Below are positions 1 through 8,150 of a stretch of 64,000 bases of DNA, piece by piece; the first letter of the stretch is position 1, and every line of letters starts with the position of its first letter. The notes below the pieces were generated by a model. That model ran no database searches, was not told the origin of the DNA, and saw nothing but the letters and a program-made list of their open reading frames with translations. A program made the translations under genes and the position numbers. Source of the DNA: Paracidovorax citrulli (GTDB taxonomy: Bacteria > Pseudomonadota > Gammaproteobacteria > Burkholderiales > Burkholderiaceae_C); NCBI RefSeq assembly GCF_900100305.1, contig NZ_FNEY01000008.1, positions 87,891 through 151,890 of the forward strand, read 5' to 3'.

Positions 1-631
1 TGAGCTTGCGCCCGCCACGCACGGTGGAATCCAGCCCCACCCACTCTCCGGTGTCGGCTGCGTACCAGACGTCGATGGGGTTGCGGGGCCCGGTGATGCG
101 CCAGCGCGTTGCCGCGCGGGGCTGGCCGCGCACGGTGATGGAGCCGTCTTCCTCGCGGGATATCTGCACCGGCTCGAGCTTCCCGGTCTGCGGGTCCAGC
201 AGTTGCCGGGATTCCAGGATGGCCGGATTCCAATAGGCGAAGCTGCGCGTGCAGGGGCCGTCCGGCGGGAATTCCTGGCGCACCGTGCTGCGGTCGCCGT
301 CGTCGTCGGTGTCGGTCGCGATGCGCCTCAGGCAGTTGCCACGCCACTGCTCCCGGGCTTCGTGCCGGTACCGGTACACCGCGATGCCCAGCACTTTCAC
401 CGTGAAGCGTGCCGAGCTTTCCAACTGGCGGCTGCCGCCCTCCGGGGCGCCGAGCCGGAATCGGTGCTCGCCGATCGGGCTGCCGTCCAGCGACACGGCG
501 AAGCTCCATTGCTGCTCCGTCGCGCCCTGCGCATGGGCGCCCGCCGTGGCCGCTGCCAGCAGCAGCCCGGGCCCCAGCGCCGATGCCAGCGCGACAGCCC
601 GCAGGCGCCGGGAGCGCGCGGGCCCGTTCAC
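1..631 (-). CDS. DUF6134-like secreted protein, partial (3' end outside window)
   Basis: I translated the minus strand from a GTG at 629-631 and the frame stays open to the window edge, about 210 residues. A signal peptide is visible: basic start, hydrophobic stretch rich in Leu/Ala, then AHAQ. After it comes a beta-rich region with a YRYRHE motif and two paired cysteines, like the DUF6134 family, whose function is unknown. The GTG overlaps the TGA stop of the upstream DUF1295 gene (GTGA), so the two are probably translationally coupled. It is the last visible gene of the lipid-modification operon. Family call from memory, moderately sure. Confidence 0.7.
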   Translation of the reverse strand, partial: MNGPARSRRLRAVALASALGPGLLLAAATAGAHAQGATEQQWSFAVSLDGSPIGEHRFRLGAPEGGSRQLESSARFTVKVLGIAVYRYRHEAREQWRGNCLRRIATDTDDDGDRSTVRQEFPPDGPCTRSFAYWNPAILESRQLLDPQTGKLEPVQISREEDGSITVRGQPRAATRWRITGPRNPIDVWYAADTGEWVGLDSTVRGGRKL

Positions 632-1449
632 GAGGACCTCCCGGACCGCGGCGGCATCGGGATGAAGGCGCTCGTGCGGCGCTGGTACTCGCGGTAGGCC
701 GGCCTGCGCGAGGGCATGTCCTTTTCGAGCAGCGCCACCCCCGAGACCCGCAGGAGCAGCGTGGTCATGAGCAGGGGCGAGGCGATGCTCCAGAACGCCG
801 GCATGCCTGCCAGGCCCAGGGCCGCCAGCCACAGGCCCCACCACACGCAGGCCTCGCCGAAGTAGTTGGGGTGCCGGGTGTAGCGCCAGAGGCCCTGGTC
901 CATCACGCGGTCTGCTCCGCTGCCACGGCGCTTGAACCGGGCCATCTGCGCATCCCCCACGGCCTCGAACACCAGGCCGAAAACGGCCAGGGCCAGGCCG
1001 GGCAGGGCCTGCCAGGCAGGCCCCGGACGAAGAAGCGCCACCGCGGCGAAAAGAGGGGCGGATACCACCCACGCCAGCACCGCCTGCAGGCCGAAGACCA
1101 GGTACAGGCTCCTGAGCCCGAAGCGCTCGCCGTGGCGCTCCCGCATGGCCTGGTAGCGGCGGTCCTCGCCGTGGCCCCAGTTGCGCAGCGTGATGAAGAC
1201 GGCGAGCCGGGCCGCCCAGGCGGCCGCCACGCCGACGGCCCACCATGCCGCGCCGCCCTCGGACGCAGGGTTCAGCCGCAGGGCATACACCACGCCGGCC
1301 CCGGCGATCATGGGGCCCCAGACCCGGTCCACGAGGCTCGCGTCGCGGCGTGCCAGGCTGGCGGCCCAGGTGGCCAGGGCCACGCCGGCGGTCCATGCCA
1401 GGCCGCCCAGCGCGGCCTGCCAGGCGTCTGTGCCAAAGAAATCCGCCAT
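628..1449 (-). CDS. DUF1295 membrane protein (steroid 5-alpha-reductase-like fold)
   Basis: 273 residues, starting MADFFGTDAWQ at an ATG 17 bases after the methyltransferase stop. There are several hydrophobic segments. The C-terminal half has the family signature GLWRYTRHPNYFGE followed by WWGLWL, typical of DUF1295 and isoprenylcysteine methyltransferase/steroid reductase-like integral membrane enzymes that bind NADPH or SAM. Genes of this family often sit beside cyclopropane-synthase-like methylases, as here, so a role in acyl-chain or lipid modification is likely. The substrate is not known. The reading frame continues upstream over the methyltransferase gene, but that extension is a shadow. 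Confidence 0.85.
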   Translation of the reverse strand: MADFFGTDAWQAALGGLAWTAGVALATWAASLARRDASLVDRVWGPMIAGAGVVYALRLNPASEGGAAWWAVGVAAAWAARLAVFITLRNWGHGEDRRYQAMRERHGERFGLRSLYLVFGLQAVLAWVVSAPLFAAVALLRPGPAWQALPGLALAVFGLVFEAVGDAQMARFKRRGSGADRVMDQGLWRYTRHPNYFGEACVWWGLWLAALGLAGMPAFWSIASPLLMTTLLLRVSGVALLEKDMPSRRPAYREYQRRTSAFIPMPPRSGRSS

Positions 1450-1466
1450 GCCGGCCTCCCGTCCCG

Positions 1467-2525
1467 TCAGGCCGCGCCGTGCGCGGGCCGCTTGTCGAAC
1501 AGGTAGTGGCTGACCCACCACTGCTGGCCGTCGCCGTAGGCGAAGAGTTCCTCGACGGCCAGGAAGAAGAGACGCCAGCGGATCCACCAGGTGTCCGCCT
1601 CGTCGCCGTACACCTGCCGGAACAGCGGCTGGAGCTCCGCGTGGTGGGCGTCCATGTTGTCCAGCCACGCCCGCGATGTCTTCGCGTAGTGGGTGCCTTC
1701 CCATCGCCAGCGCCGCGCGACGCGCAGGTCGTCCTGGCAGTGCAGTGCCAGGTCGTCGCTGGGCATCATGCCGCCCGAGAAGAAATACTCGCTCATCCAG
1801 TCGCTGGCGTCCCGGGCGACGAACGGGTAGGGGGCCTCCCGGTGGGTGAACACGTGCATGAAGAAGCGGCCGTCGTCGGCCAGCCAGCGTGCCACGTGCG
1901 AGAAGGCGCGCGGCCAGTTGCGCAGGTGCTCGAACATTTCCACCGACACGATCCGGTCGAAGCGCTCCGCGGTGTCGAAGACGTTGAAGTCGCAGGTCTG
2001 CACGCGCACGTTGCGCAGTCCCCGGAGCGCGGCCTCCGCCTCGATGTACCGGCGCTGGGAGTGCGAGTTGGAAATGGCCGTGATCGTGCTGGCCGGGTAG
2101 CGCGCCGCCATCCACAGCGTCAGCGAGCCCCAGCCGCAGCCCAGCTCCAGGATGCGCTGGCCGTCCTGCAGGCCGGCATGCTCGCAGGTCTCGGCGAGGG
2201 CGGCCTCCTCTGCCTGCTCCAGGGTCGTGGTGCCGGCCGCCCAGAGGCAGCAGCTGTATTTGCGGTGGGGCCCAAGCACCTTGCCGAAGAATTCCGCAGG
2301 CACCTCGTAATGCTGCTCGTTGGCTTTCTCGGGAACCAGCGCGAGCGGCGCCGAGCGGATGCGCTCCAGGAAGGCCTGGGTCTGTTCCGCCGCAGATGCC
2401 CCGTCGCCGCTGCGCAGTTCGGCGAGCCGGTCTTTCAGCAGCCGGCGGATGCCGTGCCGTACGAGCCGGTCGGGGAGCAGGCCCCGTTCGACGAGGCGGA
2501 TGGCGGTGGCGGTGTTCTGCAGCAT
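1467..2525 (-). CDS. Cyclopropane-fatty-acyl-phospholipid synthase family methyltransferase
   Basis: 352 residues from the ATG at 2523-2525; a longer frame to 2639 exists but adds an unconserved extension. SAM-binding motif I reads LELGCGWGSLTLW, preceded by NEQHYEVPAEFF, which matches the substrate region of CFA-type enzymes (YDxxxxFF). VEMFEHL and the C-terminal WRLFFLAVEELFAYGDGQQW also fit the family. These enzymes transfer a methyl or methylene from SAM to unsaturated acyl chains at the membrane. Many homologues next to DUF1295 genes are not true cyclopropane synthases but related methylases, such as those making branched or furan fatty acids. The exact product cannot be read from sequence. 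Confidence 0.88.
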   Translation of the reverse strand: MLQNTATAIRLVERGLLPDRLVRHGIRRLLKDRLAELRSGDGASAAEQTQAFLERIRSAPLALVPEKANEQHYEVPAEFFGKVLGPHRKYSCCLWAAGTTTLEQAEEAALAETCEHAGLQDGQRILELGCGWGSLTLWMAARYPASTITAISNSHSQRRYIEAEAALRGLRNVRVQTCDFNVFDTAERFDRIVSVEMFEHLRNWPRAFSHVARWLADDGRFFMHVFTHREAPYPFVARDASDWMSEYFFSGGMMPSDDLALHCQDDLRVARRWRWEGTHYAKTSRAWLDNMDAHHAELQPLFRQVYGDEADTWWIRWRLFFLAVEELFAYGDGQQWWVSHYLFDKRPAHGAA

Positions 2526-2646
2526 GCGAGGGGCTCCGGCGTGCGGCGTGCCGGATGGCCCGCCTGGTTCCGGCCTGTACGCGGCGGGCTCCTGTTTGGA
2601 TTGCAGGACGCCGGCGTGCCGGCGTCCCGCGGCTGCCACCGCGGGT

Positions 2647-4281
2647 TCAGGTCTTGGTGCCGGTGGCGCCGTCGAGCACCATGCGCACGCGCCGTGCGAG
2701 ATCCGCCAGCCGGTAGGGCTTCTTCAGGATCTCGAATTCGGTGGGCGCGACGTTGGCGAGGCTGCCCATGTCGCGGTCGAAGCCCGTGGTCAGCAGGGTA
2801 TGGATGCCGGCCACCGTCTTGCGCATCTCCCGGGCCAGCTCGTAGCCGTTCAGGCCGCCGGGCATCACCACGTCGGTGAAGAGCAGGTGCGGAAGCGCGG
2901 AGGGCTCCAGGGAGCGCACGAGCTTGAGGGCCGCGTGCGCGCTGTGCGCCACGTGGACCGTGTACCCCAGGCCTTCCAGCATGGCCTGGGCGAGGTCGGC
3001 CACCTCGACGCGGTCGTCCACGACCAGCACGGTTTCCGTGCCGCCGCGCGCATGGGGGGCGAGCGATTCCACTAGTTCGGGGTGCGTGCGCCCGTGCACG
3101 GCCGGAAAGTACATGCGCACCGTGGTGCCCACGCCGACTTCCGAATAGATCGTGACGGCACCGCCCGATTGCTTGGCGAAACCGTACACCATGGACAGCC
3201 CCAGGCCGGTACCCTTGCCTTCTTCCTTGGTGGTGAAGAACGGGTCCATCACGCGCGGCACCATGTCGGCCGGGATGCCCGAGCCGGTATCGGTCACCGA
3301 CAGGGTGGCATAGCGGCCCGGGGGCAGGCCGGAGAAGGCATGGCCGTCCTGGGCGTGCAGCTCGATGCCGCGCGTCTCGACCCGGATGCGGCCGCCGTTG
3401 GGCATGGCATCGCGGGAGTTGAGGAGCAGGTTGAGCACCGCCACTTCCAGTTGGGTGGTGTCCAGTTCGCAGTTGGGTACGTCGTCACCGAGCACGTAGT
3501 CGATCTCGATCGCTTCGCCGAGCGTGCGTTCGGCCAGCGAGGCCATGCCCGTGGCCAGCGCATTCAGGCTGACGACCCGGCCCTGGAGCTTCTGCTTGCG
3601 GGAGAACGCCAGCAGTTGCTGTGTGAGCGTGGAGGCCTTGCCGACGGCGCTGCGGATGCTGTCGATGGAGCGGTCGATGTCCTCGCGACCGAGCTTCTGG
3701 CTGCGGTTGCGCACGCGCATCACGTCCAGGTGGCCGGACATGACCTGCAGCAGGTTGTTGAAGTCGTGCGAGATGCCACCGGTCAGCTGGCCGAGCGCCT
3801 CCATCTTCTGCGCCTGCGACAGCGCTTCCTCGGCGTCGCGGCGCCGGCTCACGTCGAGCTGCGAAGCGAAGAAATAGACGAGCTCGCCACGCGCGTTGTA
3901 GACCGGCGAGATGAACAGCGCGTTCCAGAACGTGGAGCCGTCCTTGCGGTAGTTGAGCAGCTCCAGCGAGATCTCGCGCCGCTGATCGATGGCTTCGCGC
4001 AGGGCCGCGACGGTGTTGCGGTCGGTGGCGGGGCCCTGGAGGAACCGGCAGTTGTGCCCGAGGATGTCCTGCGGCTGGTAGCCCGTCATCGCGACGAAGG
4101 CGCGGTTGCAGAACACGATGGGGTTGTCGGGCTGGCGCGGATCCGTGACCAGCATCGGCATCCGCGTGGTTTCGATGGCCGCGAAAAAGATGTCGTCCTT
4201 GTGCTCGGCGACCTCGTTGGGAGCGCCTTCCGCGACGAAAGGACGCGCCTGGCCGGTAATGGGGGGCTTCTCGCTGCTCAT
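2647..4281 (-). CDS. LOV-domain hybrid histidine kinase/response regulator (blue-light sensor)
   Basis: 544 residues from the ATG at 4279-4281 (MSSEKPP). Residues about 35-145 form a PAS/LOV domain with the flavin-binding motif GHNCRFLQG; Cys78 is the residue that forms the photo-adduct with FMN in known LOV proteins. A kinase follows, with the phosphoacceptor His at about 172 (ISHDFNNLLQ), an N-box (NLLLNSRDAM), and G-boxes (DTGSGIP, GKGTGLGLSM). A C-terminal receiver has VVDD and the phospho-Asp motif LLFTDVVMP. The layout resembles soluble LOV kinases of plant-associated Pseudomonas and Xanthomonas. It has no signal peptide or membrane segment, so it is cytoplasmic. It is transcribed away from the DUF421 gene and has no dedicated output gene beside it. 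Confidence 0.93.
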   Translation of the reverse strand: MSSEKPPITGQARPFVAEGAPNEVAEHKDDIFFAAIETTRMPMLVTDPRQPDNPIVFCNRAFVAMTGYQPQDILGHNCRFLQGPATDRNTVAALREAIDQRREISLELLNYRKDGSTFWNALFISPVYNARGELVYFFASQLDVSRRRDAEEALSQAQKMEALGQLTGGISHDFNNLLQVMSGHLDVMRVRNRSQKLGREDIDRSIDSIRSAVGKASTLTQQLLAFSRKQKLQGRVVSLNALATGMASLAERTLGEAIEIDYVLGDDVPNCELDTTQLEVAVLNLLLNSRDAMPNGGRIRVETRGIELHAQDGHAFSGLPPGRYATLSVTDTGSGIPADMVPRVMDPFFTTKEEGKGTGLGLSMVYGFAKQSGGAVTIYSEVGVGTTVRMYFPAVHGRTHPELVESLAPHARGGTETVLVVDDRVEVADLAQAMLEGLGYTVHVAHSAHAALKLVRSLEPSALPHLLFTDVVMPGGLNGYELAREMRKTVAGIHTLLTTGFDRDMGSLANVAPTEFEILKKPYRLADLARRVRMVLDGATGTKT

Positions 4282-4456
4282 CAGGTGGACTATACGGACA
4301 AACCAGCGGCCTGGACATTTCCCCCGGGGCGGCCGGCCTGTAGGCGCAGGCGCCGTGCGGTGCAGGTGGCGGTGGCGTCCTACGCAGCATGGTGCGACCT
4401 GCGCATGAATGCGGGTGGCGTCCTTGCCAAGATCGGTCGGCAAAGGAGATCGGATC

Positions 4457-4933
4457 ATGTGGAATCTGGACGTGGAATGGCCCGAACTGGTGCTGCGCGG
4501 CGTGCTCGTCTATCTCGCGCTGTTGTGCATGCTCCGCGTTTCCGGCAAGCGGACGGTGGGGCAGTTCACCCCGTTCGACCTGCTGGTGATCATGCTGTTG
4601 AGCGAGGCGGCCAGCAATTCGATGACGGGAGGGGACGACTCCCTGCCGGGCGGCCTGCTGGTGTGCGCGGTGTTGATGGCGCTGAACGCGGCCGCGGGCT
4701 TCCTGAGCGCGCGCAGCCGCACGGTGGAGGCCGTGCTGGAAGGCGAGGCCGTGCTCGTGGCGCGCGACGGCCAAGTTTTCCGCGATGCGCTGCGCCGCCA
4801 CCGGGTATCGCGCAGCGACTGGGAAAAAGCACTGCGCGAGGCCGACTGCGACGAGCCGGCGATACGGCTGGCTTTCCTGGAAGCGGATGGCAGCATCGTC
4901 ATCCAGAAGACACAGGGCGCGCAGGCGGAGTGA
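4457..4933 (+). CDS. DUF421 (YetF-like) membrane protein
   Basis: 158 residues. The ATG at 4457 has a good ribosome site (aaaggag) 7 bases upstream. There are three N-terminal membrane helices, with the family motif RVSGKRTVGQFTPFDLLVIM in the first loop and LLSEAASNSM next, then a small C-terminal cytoplasmic YetF-like domain (VEAVLEGEAVLVARDG; SRSDWEKALREA). DUF421 proteins are common envelope or stress proteins of unknown biochemical role, often near other small stress genes, as here. Confidence 0.9.
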   Translation: MWNLDVEWPELVLRGVLVYLALLCMLRVSGKRTVGQFTPFDLLVIMLLSEAASNSMTGGDDSLPGGLLVCAVLMALNAAAGFLSARSRTVEAVLEGEAVLVARDGQVFRDALRRHRVSRSDWEKALREADCDEPAIRLAFLEADGSIVIQKTQGAQAE

Positions 4934-5066
4934 CCCGGCCGGGCGCAAAAAGGCAGGGACGGTTTCGACCATACAGATGCGCGCCGGATTCGGCGCTTTC
5001 CTACGGCGCCGGTGGACCGCGGCGGGGAATCCTTGGCGGCATCTTCATTGCCGATGCCTTCCATCC

Positions 5067-5651
5067 GTGTCTTCCGCCGCCTCCCTCCGTCAAACCCGGC
5101 TGCCGCGCAACCGGGACGTGCTGCTCCTCGTGGACGTGGTCAATCCGTTGAACTTCCCCGGCGCCGATGTGTTGCTGCCGGGCGCCATCCGCGCCGCGCG
5201 GGCCACGCTGCGGCTGCGCGAGCAACTGGAAGGCCGCCATGTGCCGGTGATCTATGCCAATGACAACTACGGTACCTGGCACAGCGAATTCAGCGACCTG
5301 CTGGCGGCCTGCCGGCAACTGCCCGGCGCGCGCGGCGAGCTGGCCCGCCTCATGTCTCCCCGGCCGCGCGACCTGACACTGCTCAAGCCTTGCCATTCGG
5401 CGTTCCAGTCCACGCCGTTGCTCCATCTGCTGCGGCAGATGGGCACGCAGCGCGTCATCGTCGCCGGCCTGGCCGCGGACATGTGCGTGATGCTCAGCGC
5501 CACCGATGCGCGCATGCTCGGCTACGACGTCTGGGTGCCCGGGGACTGCACCGCCGCCGAAAGCCCCGCGCGCAAGCGCAATGCCCTGCGCCAGCTGGAA
5601 CAGGCTTTCCGGTGCGATGTGCGGCCCGGTGCGTCGGCCTCCGGCAACTGA
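5067..5651 (+). CDS. Isochorismatase-family cysteine hydrolase
   Basis: 194 residues using a GTG at 5067. The open frame extends to 4785, but the upstream part overlaps the DUF421 gene and has no family similarity. The catalytic triad of the family is visible: Asp in LLLVDVVNPLNF, Lys in LLKPCHSAF, and Cys in AADMCVMLSATDA. These hydrolases cleave amides or vinyl ethers (nicotinamidase- or isochorismatase-type) in the cytoplasm; the substrate cannot be assigned. No strong ribosome site precedes the GTG, so the start is less sure than the family. Confidence 0.85.
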   Translation: MSSAASLRQTRLPRNRDVLLLVDVVNPLNFPGADVLLPGAIRAARATLRLREQLEGRHVPVIYANDNYGTWHSEFSDLLAACRQLPGARGELARLMSPRPRDLTLLKPCHSAFQSTPLLHLLRQMGTQRVIVAGLAADMCVMLSATDARMLGYDVWVPGDCTAAESPARKRNALRQLEQAFRCDVRPGASASGN

Positions 5652-5844
5652 GCCTCGGCCATGGCCGTGCCGTAAAGCCCCGCGGGCGCGCCGTGCGGAT
5701 CTGGCCTGTCGCGCCCCGCGGCGGGCGGCCCGGAAACCTGCTGTGACAGTTCCGCCATGGCGGGCCGGGCTTGTCCTACGTCCGGGCCGCGGTGGGCCGC
5801 CCAGCATGGATGCATCGCACTTGCATTGCAGAGGAGTTCTTTCC

Positions 5845-6039
5845 ATGGCGGACGACAAGACCAAGGTGGGTGGCGCGGACCGGCGGCTCATCAATCTCTC
5901 GGAAGACTACGAAGTGCGCGACTGGGCCTCGGTGCTCAATTGCGACGAATACGAACTGCGCAGGGCCGTGCAGGCGGTGGGCAATTCGGCGGAGGCCGTG
6001 CGCAGCTACCTCGCGCAGAACCGCGAGCGCGCGCAATGA
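5845..6039 (+). CDS. DUF3606 small protein
   Basis: 64 residues; ATG at 5845 with gaggag upstream. It carries the DUF3606 pattern: INLSEDYEVRDWASVLNCD, then ELRRAVQAVGNSAEAVRSYL. Proteins of this family are very short, soluble and helical, and often sit with stress-response genes. The gene is 23 bases upstream of another small hydrophilic gene. A paralogue lies at 23854. Confidence 0.85.
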   Translation: MADDKTKVGGADRRLINLSEDYEVRDWASVLNCDEYELRRAVQAVGNSAEAVRSYLAQNRERAQ

Positions 6040-6062
6040 CGCCCAAAGCACCGGAGCACACC

Positions 6063-6482
6063 ATGAAGCCTGACGACGACACCTCCACCCAATCCCTGCC
6101 CGACACGTCCCGCGACGCCATCGCGGTTGCCGAGCAGGAGCGCCGGCGCGATACCGGCCACTACGACCAGTACGGCATGCGCGACGACTCCCGCCCCGCC
6201 GCCACCCCTGCCGGCGCGGAGAACCTCGCTACCGGTGAAGGCGCGCGCCGCTTCGGCGCCAGCGGCGACGAGAGCACCTACGGCAACCGCGAGCGCCAGC
6301 GTCCCGGCGACCGGCACTCGGACCGGCTGCAGACCGGCCCGATCGCGTCGGTCGATTCCTCCGGCTCCGCGCGGGCACTGGGGCTCGACTACGGCGGCGA
6401 CGAGCCCGACGGCCCCATGCCCTCGTCCCGTCAGGGCGCGGGCCTGATCGGCGAGACGCGCGACCGCAGCCGCCAGCACTGA
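6063..6482 (+). CDS. Hydrophilic low-complexity hypothetical protein
   Basis: 139 residues from the ATG at 6063. It is strongly charged and rich in Arg, Asp, Gly and Ser, with no membrane segment or signal peptide, and is predicted mostly disordered. I do not recognise a family. It lies between the DUF3606 gene (23 bases) and the DUF2243 gene (5 bases), so it is probably in one operon with small stress proteins. The reading frame extends further upstream, but that part overlaps DUF3606. Confidence 0.7.
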   Translation: MKPDDDTSTQSLPDTSRDAIAVAEQERRRDTGHYDQYGMRDDSRPAATPAGAENLATGEGARRFGASGDESTYGNRERQRPGDRHSDRLQTGPIASVDSSGSARALGLDYGGDEPDGPMPSSRQGAGLIGETRDRSRQH

Positions 6483-6487
6483 CCGGC

Positions 6488-7357
6488 ATGCCTGCCCGAG
6501 CGATGCATCAAGACACCTTGCACGGCGGCAACCTGCGCCCGCTGGCCTGGGCCGGCGGATGCATCGGGTTCAGCCTGGGCGGGTTCTTCGACGGCATCCT
6601 GCTGCACCAGATCCTGCAGTGGCACCACCTGCTGAGCCGCGTGCGCTCGCCCGTGCTGGAGAACATCCGCCTGCAGATCCTGGCGGACGGATTGTTCCAC
6701 GCGCTGATGTACGTCATCGCCGCCGTGGGAATCTGGAAGCTTTGGAAGTCGCGCGCCCTGTGCGCCCTGCCACGGGCGGACCGCACGTTGTGGGGGCATG
6801 CGCTGATGGGCTTCGGCCTGTGGCACCTGCTGGATGCCGTGCTGTCCCACTGGGTGCTCGGCCTGCACCGCGTGCGCGATGCCGCCGAGATCCCGCTGCT
6901 GTGGGATGTGGGGTGGCTTGCCGTGTTCGGGCTGCTGCCTTTGTGGTTCGGCTGGCGCGCACGTCGCGGGCCCCCTGCAGGGCAGGGGGGCGCGGATGTT
7001 CCCCGTCCGCAGGACGGCAGCGTGCCCGCGCGGAGTCCCGGCACGCCGGGCCGGTGGCTGTCCGCCGTGCTGATCGTGACCGGTGCCGCGCTCGCCTCCG
7101 TGTGGCCGCAGGCCGGACGCGGCGGCGATGTGATGGTGCTGTTCGGACCCGGCGTCCCCGCTGCGGCGGCCATGGAGCGGTTGTCCGCAGTCGATGCCCG
7201 CGTCATGTGGGCGGACCGTTCCGGTGCCCTGTGGGCCGTGCGGCTCGAAGACCCTGCGGCGGCCCGCCGGCTGTACGGGCAGGGCGCGTGGCTGGTAGGC
7301 GACTCGCGCCTGCGCTGGGGGTGCCTGTCCTGGATGGGTGCCGGTCCGTCCACGTGA
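6488..7357 (+). CDS. DUF2243 membrane protein
   Basis: 289 residues from ATG 6488, or 284 if the second ATG at 6503 is used. The N-terminal half has four hydrophobic segments with the family motif GGFFDGILLHQILQWHHLLS and conserved histidines (GLWHLLDAVLSHWVLGLHRVR), suggestive of metal or heme binding. A C-terminal periplasmic-like domain follows a linker and another membrane segment. DUF2243 genes often neighbour terminal-oxidase genes, and this one is upstream of an oxidase subunit I gene. Exact function unknown. Confidence 0.85.
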   Translation: MPARAMHQDTLHGGNLRPLAWAGGCIGFSLGGFFDGILLHQILQWHHLLSRVRSPVLENIRLQILADGLFHALMYVIAAVGIWKLWKSRALCALPRADRTLWGHALMGFGLWHLLDAVLSHWVLGLHRVRDAAEIPLLWDVGWLAVFGLLPLWFGWRARRGPPAGQGGADVPRPQDGSVPARSPGTPGRWLSAVLIVTGAALASVWPQAGRGGDVMVLFGPGVPAAAAMERLSAVDARVMWADRSGALWAVRLEDPAAARRLYGQGAWLVGDSRLRWGCLSWMGAGPST

Positions 7358-7498
7358 CGGCCGGCTGGAAAAAAGTTTCGCCGGTGCGCAGGGGTGCCGA
7401 AGGGGGCCCGACCTGCCGCGCCATTGACTCGCTGCCATGCGGCCGCTGCCGCTGCCGCATGGAATTTCCCCGGTTGTTTTGCAAAAAGGAGTATCGCC

Positions 7499-8122
7499 AT
7501 GAACCAACGCTATCTGCTGATCCCCGCCACCATCGCTTTCGCCTGCGCCCTGCATGCCACGGGCACGCAGGCGCAGACCGCCCCTACGCAGACGCAGCCC
7601 GGCGCGGGCGCCGCACGCTCGGTGGACGGAGCGGAGGGCCAGGCGTCGCGCCTGACACGCGCCGAGAAGTCCTTCCTGGACGATGCCGCCCACAACGGCC
7701 ATGCGGAAGTCAAGAGCAGCCAGCTGGCCCTGCAGAAGGCCCAGAACCCGAAGGTGCGTTCGTTCGCCCAGCAGATGGTGGACGACCATACCAAGGCCAA
7801 CCAGGAACTGGCCGCGCTGGCGTCCGGAAAGAACGCGCGTGTGCCCGACGGCCCGTCGCTGATGCAGGAAGGCAAGCTCAAGCTGCTGGGCACCGCCGAC
7901 GGCGCGGACTTCGACAAGCGCTACATGGAAACCATGGGCCTGCAGGCGCACCGGGACACGATCGAGCTTTTCGAAAAGGGCGCCCGCGATGCGCGCGACC
8001 CGGAGGTGAAGGCTTTCGCGCAGAAGACCCTGCCGAAGCTGAAGCAGCATCTGGAGATGGCGCAGCAGCTGGCCCAGGAAGTGGGCGTGAGCGCGGACAA
8101 GGCCGCGGCCAGCGGCAAGTGA
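7499..8122 (+). CDS. DUF4142 secreted/periplasmic protein
   Basis: 207 residues; the ATG at 7499 has a strong ribosome site (aaaaaggag). Signal peptide MNQRYLLIPATIAFACA up to about THAQ-type cleavage (GTQAQ). The mature part is a ferritin-like helical DUF4142 domain: FLDDAAHNGHAEVKSSQLAL, QMVDDHTKANQELAAL, then a C-terminal pair of helices (HRDTIELFEKGA). DUF4142 proteins are periplasmic or outer-membrane associated and of unknown activity. It sits 28 bases before the oxidase gene. Confidence 0.9.
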   Translation: MNQRYLLIPATIAFACALHATGTQAQTAPTQTQPGAGAARSVDGAEGQASRLTRAEKSFLDDAAHNGHAEVKSSQLALQKAQNPKVRSFAQQMVDDHTKANQELAALASGKNARVPDGPSLMQEGKLKLLGTADGADFDKRYMETMGLQAHRDTIELFEKGARDARDPEVKAFAQKTLPKLKQHLEMAQQLAQEVGVSADKAAASGK

Positions 8123-8150
8123 TCCGGCAGGCACGATCGGACCCCGCACC

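Noticed and set aside
1245..2879. Very long plus-strand frames opposite the methyltransferase, kinase, urease and GGDEF-EAL genes
   Set aside because: Typical shadow frames of G+C-rich DNA; Arg/Ala/Pro-rich translations with no motifs.
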